Positions 5,799 through 8,048 of a stretch of 8,048 bases of DNA are shown one piece after another. Location: contig NNSL01000368.1 of the NCBI GenBank assembly GCA_003123965.1, positions 1 to 8,048 of the forward strand. Direction: 5' to 3'. This DNA comes from Balneolaceae bacterium SMO_bin1 (GTDB taxonomy: Bacteria > Bacteroidota > Rhodothermia > Balneolales > Balneolaceae). A program made the translations under genes and the position numbers. Every line of letters starts with the position of its first letter. The stretch's first letter is position 1. The notes beneath the pieces were generated by a model. The model worked only from the letters and a program-made list of their open reading frames with translations, was not told the DNA's origin and searched no databases.

Positions 5799-6968
5799 AT
5801 GATTGACCTTTTACTGTACATCGCACTTATTTATCTGCTCGTTAATTCGGCGATTTTTTATTCCAATTATCTTGAGTTTATCCCCTTGGTCCAAGCGGCC
5901 AAATCCCCGCACAATAAAGAACCAAAAGTAAGTATCTGTATACCCGCACGGAATGAAGAGAACGTAATTGGAAAGGCATTAAATTCCGTGTTGACCCAAT
6001 ATTATAAGAACGTAGAAGTTTTAGTTCTTGATGATGAGTCAACTGACCGCACCCCTGCAATTCTGGCTGAATTTTCTGAGCAGTATCCAGAGCGATTAAA
6101 AACTTTAGCCGGGCAGCCTAAGCCAGATGACTGGCTGGGCAAATCATGGGCTTGTCACCAATTAAGCCAAAAAGCCAGTGGTGATATTTTAATGTTCATC
6201 GATGCCGATGTATGGCTTTCAAAAGATTGCGTGCAGCGCGTGGTTCAATCAATGCAAGAGTTCAAGGTTGATTTTATCACTGTGTGGCCGGTTCAGCAGA
6301 TGGGAACATTTTGGGAACGTATGGTAATTCCGCTCATTTATTACGGTCTTTTTACGCTATTACCTGCCAAGTACGTCCATCAAACCCCAAGCTGGCTACC
6401 TGCATCTTTAAAAGAAAAATTAAACCCAGAACTAGCCGCAGCCTGTGGACAATGTATGGTATTTCAACGGCCGGCTTATGACAAAATTGACGGCCACCGC
6501 GCGGTCAAGAATGATATTGTAGAAGATGTGGCATTAGCTAAAAATGTAAAACGGGCTGGTCTTAAAATGCGCATGTTTCATGGTGAAAATAGTGTTTGGT
6601 GCCGAATGTATACATCAGCTGCTAAAATGTGGAATGGATTTCGCAAAAACTTTCTAGCGCTGTTCAACAACTCTGTTCCTGCATTTATTTTCATGGCCGT
6701 GATTAATTTTATAGTATTTGTTTTCCCCTTTATCATACTTGTTCAGAATCTGTTTTCATTTAACTTAGAGCGTTTTTCGTTATCTTTGGCGTGCATTGCT
6801 ATATTTTATGTGCAACGAATAGTGCTCCAAAAATGGTACGGCTGGAACATGAAATCAGCTTTCTTACACCCATTGGCCGTTTTATGGTTCCATGCGCTGG
6901 GTTTTCGCGTATTATGGGATCATTTCCGCGGGCAGCGGGCCCAATGGAAAAACCGGCCCACAAATTAA
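5799..6968 (+). CDS. Membrane-bound family 2 glycosyltransferase, CrtQ/CruC-like
   Basis: The protein has 389 residues. An N-terminal membrane anchor (about 4-22) is followed by a GT2 (GT-A) catalytic domain: VSICIPARNEENVIGKAL (44-61), VLVLDDESTDRT (74-85, nucleotide-sugar Asp pair D78/D79), WLGKSWACHQL (112-122), LMFIDADVWL (131-140, metal-binding DAD at 135-137), the base candidate VEDVAL (241-246) and RMYTSAAKMWNGFRKN (269-284) in place of the QxxRW region. Helices at about 293-316, 326-343 and 355-373 anchor the C-terminus. The PKPDDWLGKSWAC segment and the RMYTS...GF.KN segment are typical of the group holding S. aureus CrtQ and Chlorobaculum CruC (carotenoid glycosyltransferases) and hopene-associated HpnB. 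Beside a CrtC-like hydratase, a carotenoid hydroxyl as acceptor is the best guess; hopanoid or lipid acceptors remain possible. The ATG at 5799 follows an A/T-rich leader. The recombinase gene starts 52 bases downstream and could be co-transcribed. Confidence 0.85.
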   Translation: MIDLLLYIALIYLLVNSAIFYSNYLEFIPLVQAAKSPHNKEPKVSICIPARNEENVIGKALNSVLTQYYKNVEVLVLDDESTDRTPAILAEFSEQYPERLKTLAGQPKPDDWLGKSWACHQLSQKASGDILMFIDADVWLSKDCVQRVVQSMQEFKVDFITVWPVQQMGTFWERMVIPLIYYGLFTLLPAKYVHQTPSWLPASLKEKLNPELAAACGQCMVFQRPAYDKIDGHRAVKNDIVEDVALAKNVKRAGLKMRMFHGENSVWCRMYTSAAKMWNGFRKNFLALFNNSVPAFIFMAVINFIVFVFPFIILVQNLFSFNLERFSLSLACIAIFYVQRIVLQKWYGWNMKSAFLHPLAVLWFHALGFRVLWDHFRGQRAQWKNRPTN

Positions 6969-7020
6969 TTTTACAATTCATGGTTTATTTTTATGGGTTA
7001 ACTGTACATATTTATGATAA

Positions 7021-7939
7021 ATGAAAAAAGCACTGCGTAAATACCTTCGATACCTGAAGATTGAACGAAATGCTTCATCTCATACCATCACCTCGTATGA
7101 GACCGATTTAGAGCAGTTTATGGCGTTTTGTGCCGGTCAATTCGGTTGCGAGCCTGACCGTGTACCCTTTCATGAGATTGATCGGCTTCTTATTCGCCTA
7201 TGGCTTGGGCGTCTATCAGATCAGAATCTAAAGAAAAGTACCATTGGCCGAAAAGTTGCGGCCCTTCGTTCCTTTTTCAAATTTGCCTTCAAGCGCGGTA
7301 TGATTGAACAGAATCCTGCCCATTTGCTCATTGTACCAAAGAAAGATAAACCCTTGCCCAAAATTACTACGCCAGAGGACGTCGGCCGAATGATGGATGC
7401 GGTTGACACCGAATCGCCGCGCGGCTCGCAAACAAAAGCTATACTTGAATTATTTTACAGCACCGGAATTCGATTGTCAGAGTTGACGCAATTAAACATT
7501 CGTGATCTCGATTTGAAGTTATCACAAATAAAAGTAACGGGTAAGGGTTCAAAACAGCGTATTGTACCTGTTGGCAGTACCGCGCTCAATGCCATCAAAG
7601 ATCATTTAGCTACGCGTGAAGAGCTTTATGGGGAGCGAACTGATACTGATGCTCGTAAAGCTCTGTTTCTTGCGGTTCACGGACAGCGAATTTACGCCCG
7701 GGCCGTACAACGTATGGTACAGTCACACCTAAAGAAAGTGAGCGAAGTAACGCAGAAAAGTCCCCATACCCTGCGCCATAGTTTTTGCCAGCCACTTACT
7801 TGACAGTGGTGCTGACATCCGTGTTATTAAAGAATTATTAGGTCATTCTAGTTTGTCATCAACACAAGTTTATACACATACCAGCATGGAACGGCTTAAA
7901 AAAGTTTACGCAACGGCCCATCCACGAGCTGAGCATTAA
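7021..7939 (+). CDS. XerC/XerD-type tyrosine recombinase, frameshifted at 7782-7786
   Basis: Read as 7021-7785 joined by a +1 shift to 7787-7939, the gene encodes a 305-residue recombinase, the normal Xer size. The N-terminal SAM-like core-binding domain (about 1-95: [37 protein letters not shown]) is followed by the catalytic domain. The catalytic residues are R151 (STGIRLSEL), K175 (VTGKGSKQR), H249 and R252 (SPHTLRHSF), then after the shift H275 ([12 protein letters not shown]) and the nucleophile Y284 ([10 protein letters not shown]). In the first frame the chain stops at 7803 and lacks H275 and Y284, so it would be inactive. With one T fewer in the run at 7782-7786 the sequence runs on as [20 protein letters not shown]. 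Xer enzymes resolve chromosome dimers at dif during division. The hpf gene follows after 24 bases, an order common in Bacteroidota, and argues for a housekeeping Xer instead of a phage integrase. XerC versus XerD cannot be decided by eye. Confidence 0.88.
7782..7786 (+). other. Frameshift point in the xer gene (T run one base too long)
   Basis: The frame reads AGT TTT TGC CAG CCA and stops five codons later. With four Ts it would be AGT TTT GCC AGC CAC, giving the conserved H-S-F-A-S-H continuation of the HxxRH motif. This is an insertion, opposite in sign to the two losses upstream, which is typical of random homopolymer length error. Confidence 0.7.
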
Positions 7940-7963
7940 TTTTAATTCCAATTTCTAATTATT

Positions 7964-8048
7964 ATGAAAACATCATTCACAGCACGCCATTTCGATCCAT
8001 CACCCGAATTGCACACCTATAGTGAAGACTCCGTACAAAAGCTCGATC
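7964..8048 (+). CDS. hpf: Ribosome hibernation promoting factor (HPF/RaiA family), 5' fragment
   Basis: Only the first 28 codons are inside the window: MKTSFTARHFDPSPELHTYS, then EDSVQKLD. The TARHF.PSPEL..Y.ED.V.KL pattern is the first beta strand and helix of the HPF/YfiA (RaiA) family, whose members bind the 30S decoding site in stationary phase and inactivate or dimerise ribosomes. Whether this is a short (about 100 residues) or long form (about 180) cannot be told. It begins 24 bases after the xer stop, so the two genes may share a transcript. The leader is almost all A/T, with four AATT words between 7938 and 7960 and no Shine-Dalgarno, as is usual for Bacteroidota. Confidence 0.82.
   Translation, partial: MKTSFTARHFDPSPELHTYSEDSVQKLD

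Noticed and set aside
6781..6788. TATCTTTG, an exact TAnnTTTG promoter-like word upstream of xer
   Set aside because: It lies inside the glycosyltransferase coding frame (codons for L-S-L in a helix), has no TTTG at the -33 distance and is 230 bases from the xer start. It is probably chance.
7938..7960. Four AATT words spaced 6-7 bases apart before hpf
   Set aside because: They are simple A/T-rich leader sequence, with one copy overlapping the xer stop codon. This is too short and degenerate to call a repeat or an operator.

Overview
The window looks like a stretch of ordinary chromosome from a member of the Bacteroidota/Balneolota group (for example a Balneola- or Gracilimonas-like marine or halophilic bacterium). 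The signs are moderate-to-low GC content, mostly A/T-rich leaders without a clear Shine-Dalgarno before the start codons, one good match to the Bacteroidota -7 promoter element (TAnnTTTG) upstream of the FKBP gene, a carotenoid-hydratase-like gene, and the order tyrosine recombinase then hpf, which is common in this group. The assignment is inference; no rRNA or marker search was possible.

Layout, left to right. A YccU-type CoA-binding protein (minus, cut by the left edge) is divergent from a seven-helix membrane protein with a C-terminal DUF2914 domain (plus). A SlyD-like FKBP prolyl isomerase follows with its own likely promoter, a TTG start and a clear intrinsic terminator. Next is an RlmL-type THUMP/SAM-dependent rRNA methyltransferase (plus), convergent with a CCoAOMT-like O-methyltransferase (minus). 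Then comes a group of three genes: a PlsC-type acyltransferase (plus), a CrtC-like carotenoid 1,2-hydratase (minus) and a membrane-anchored CrtQ/CruC-like family 2 glycosyltransferase (plus). The window ends with a XerC/XerD-type tyrosine recombinase and the first 28 codons of a ribosome hibernation factor (hpf).

Two points deserve attention. (1) The hydratase, glycosyltransferase and acyltransferase are the three activities needed to turn a carotenoid psi-end into an acylated glycoside, as in chlorobactene glucoside laurate or salinixanthin. The trio may therefore be a tail-modification module for an acyl-glycosyl carotenoid. (2) Three genes (rlmL-like, acyltransferase, xer) are each broken by a single-base length change in an A or T run, and the protein family pattern resumes exactly in the neighbouring frame. 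A fourth small break is suspected at the left edge in the CoA-binding gene. So many homopolymer-type indels in 8 kb point first to sequence error, not to biology. The rlmL break, however, falls on an in-phase A AAA AAG heptamer, the dnaX-type -1 slippery sequence, so programmed frameshifting there cannot be excluded.

No gene-free stretch exceeds 100 bases. I saw no tRNA, rRNA, CRISPR array, insertion sequence or phage gene.
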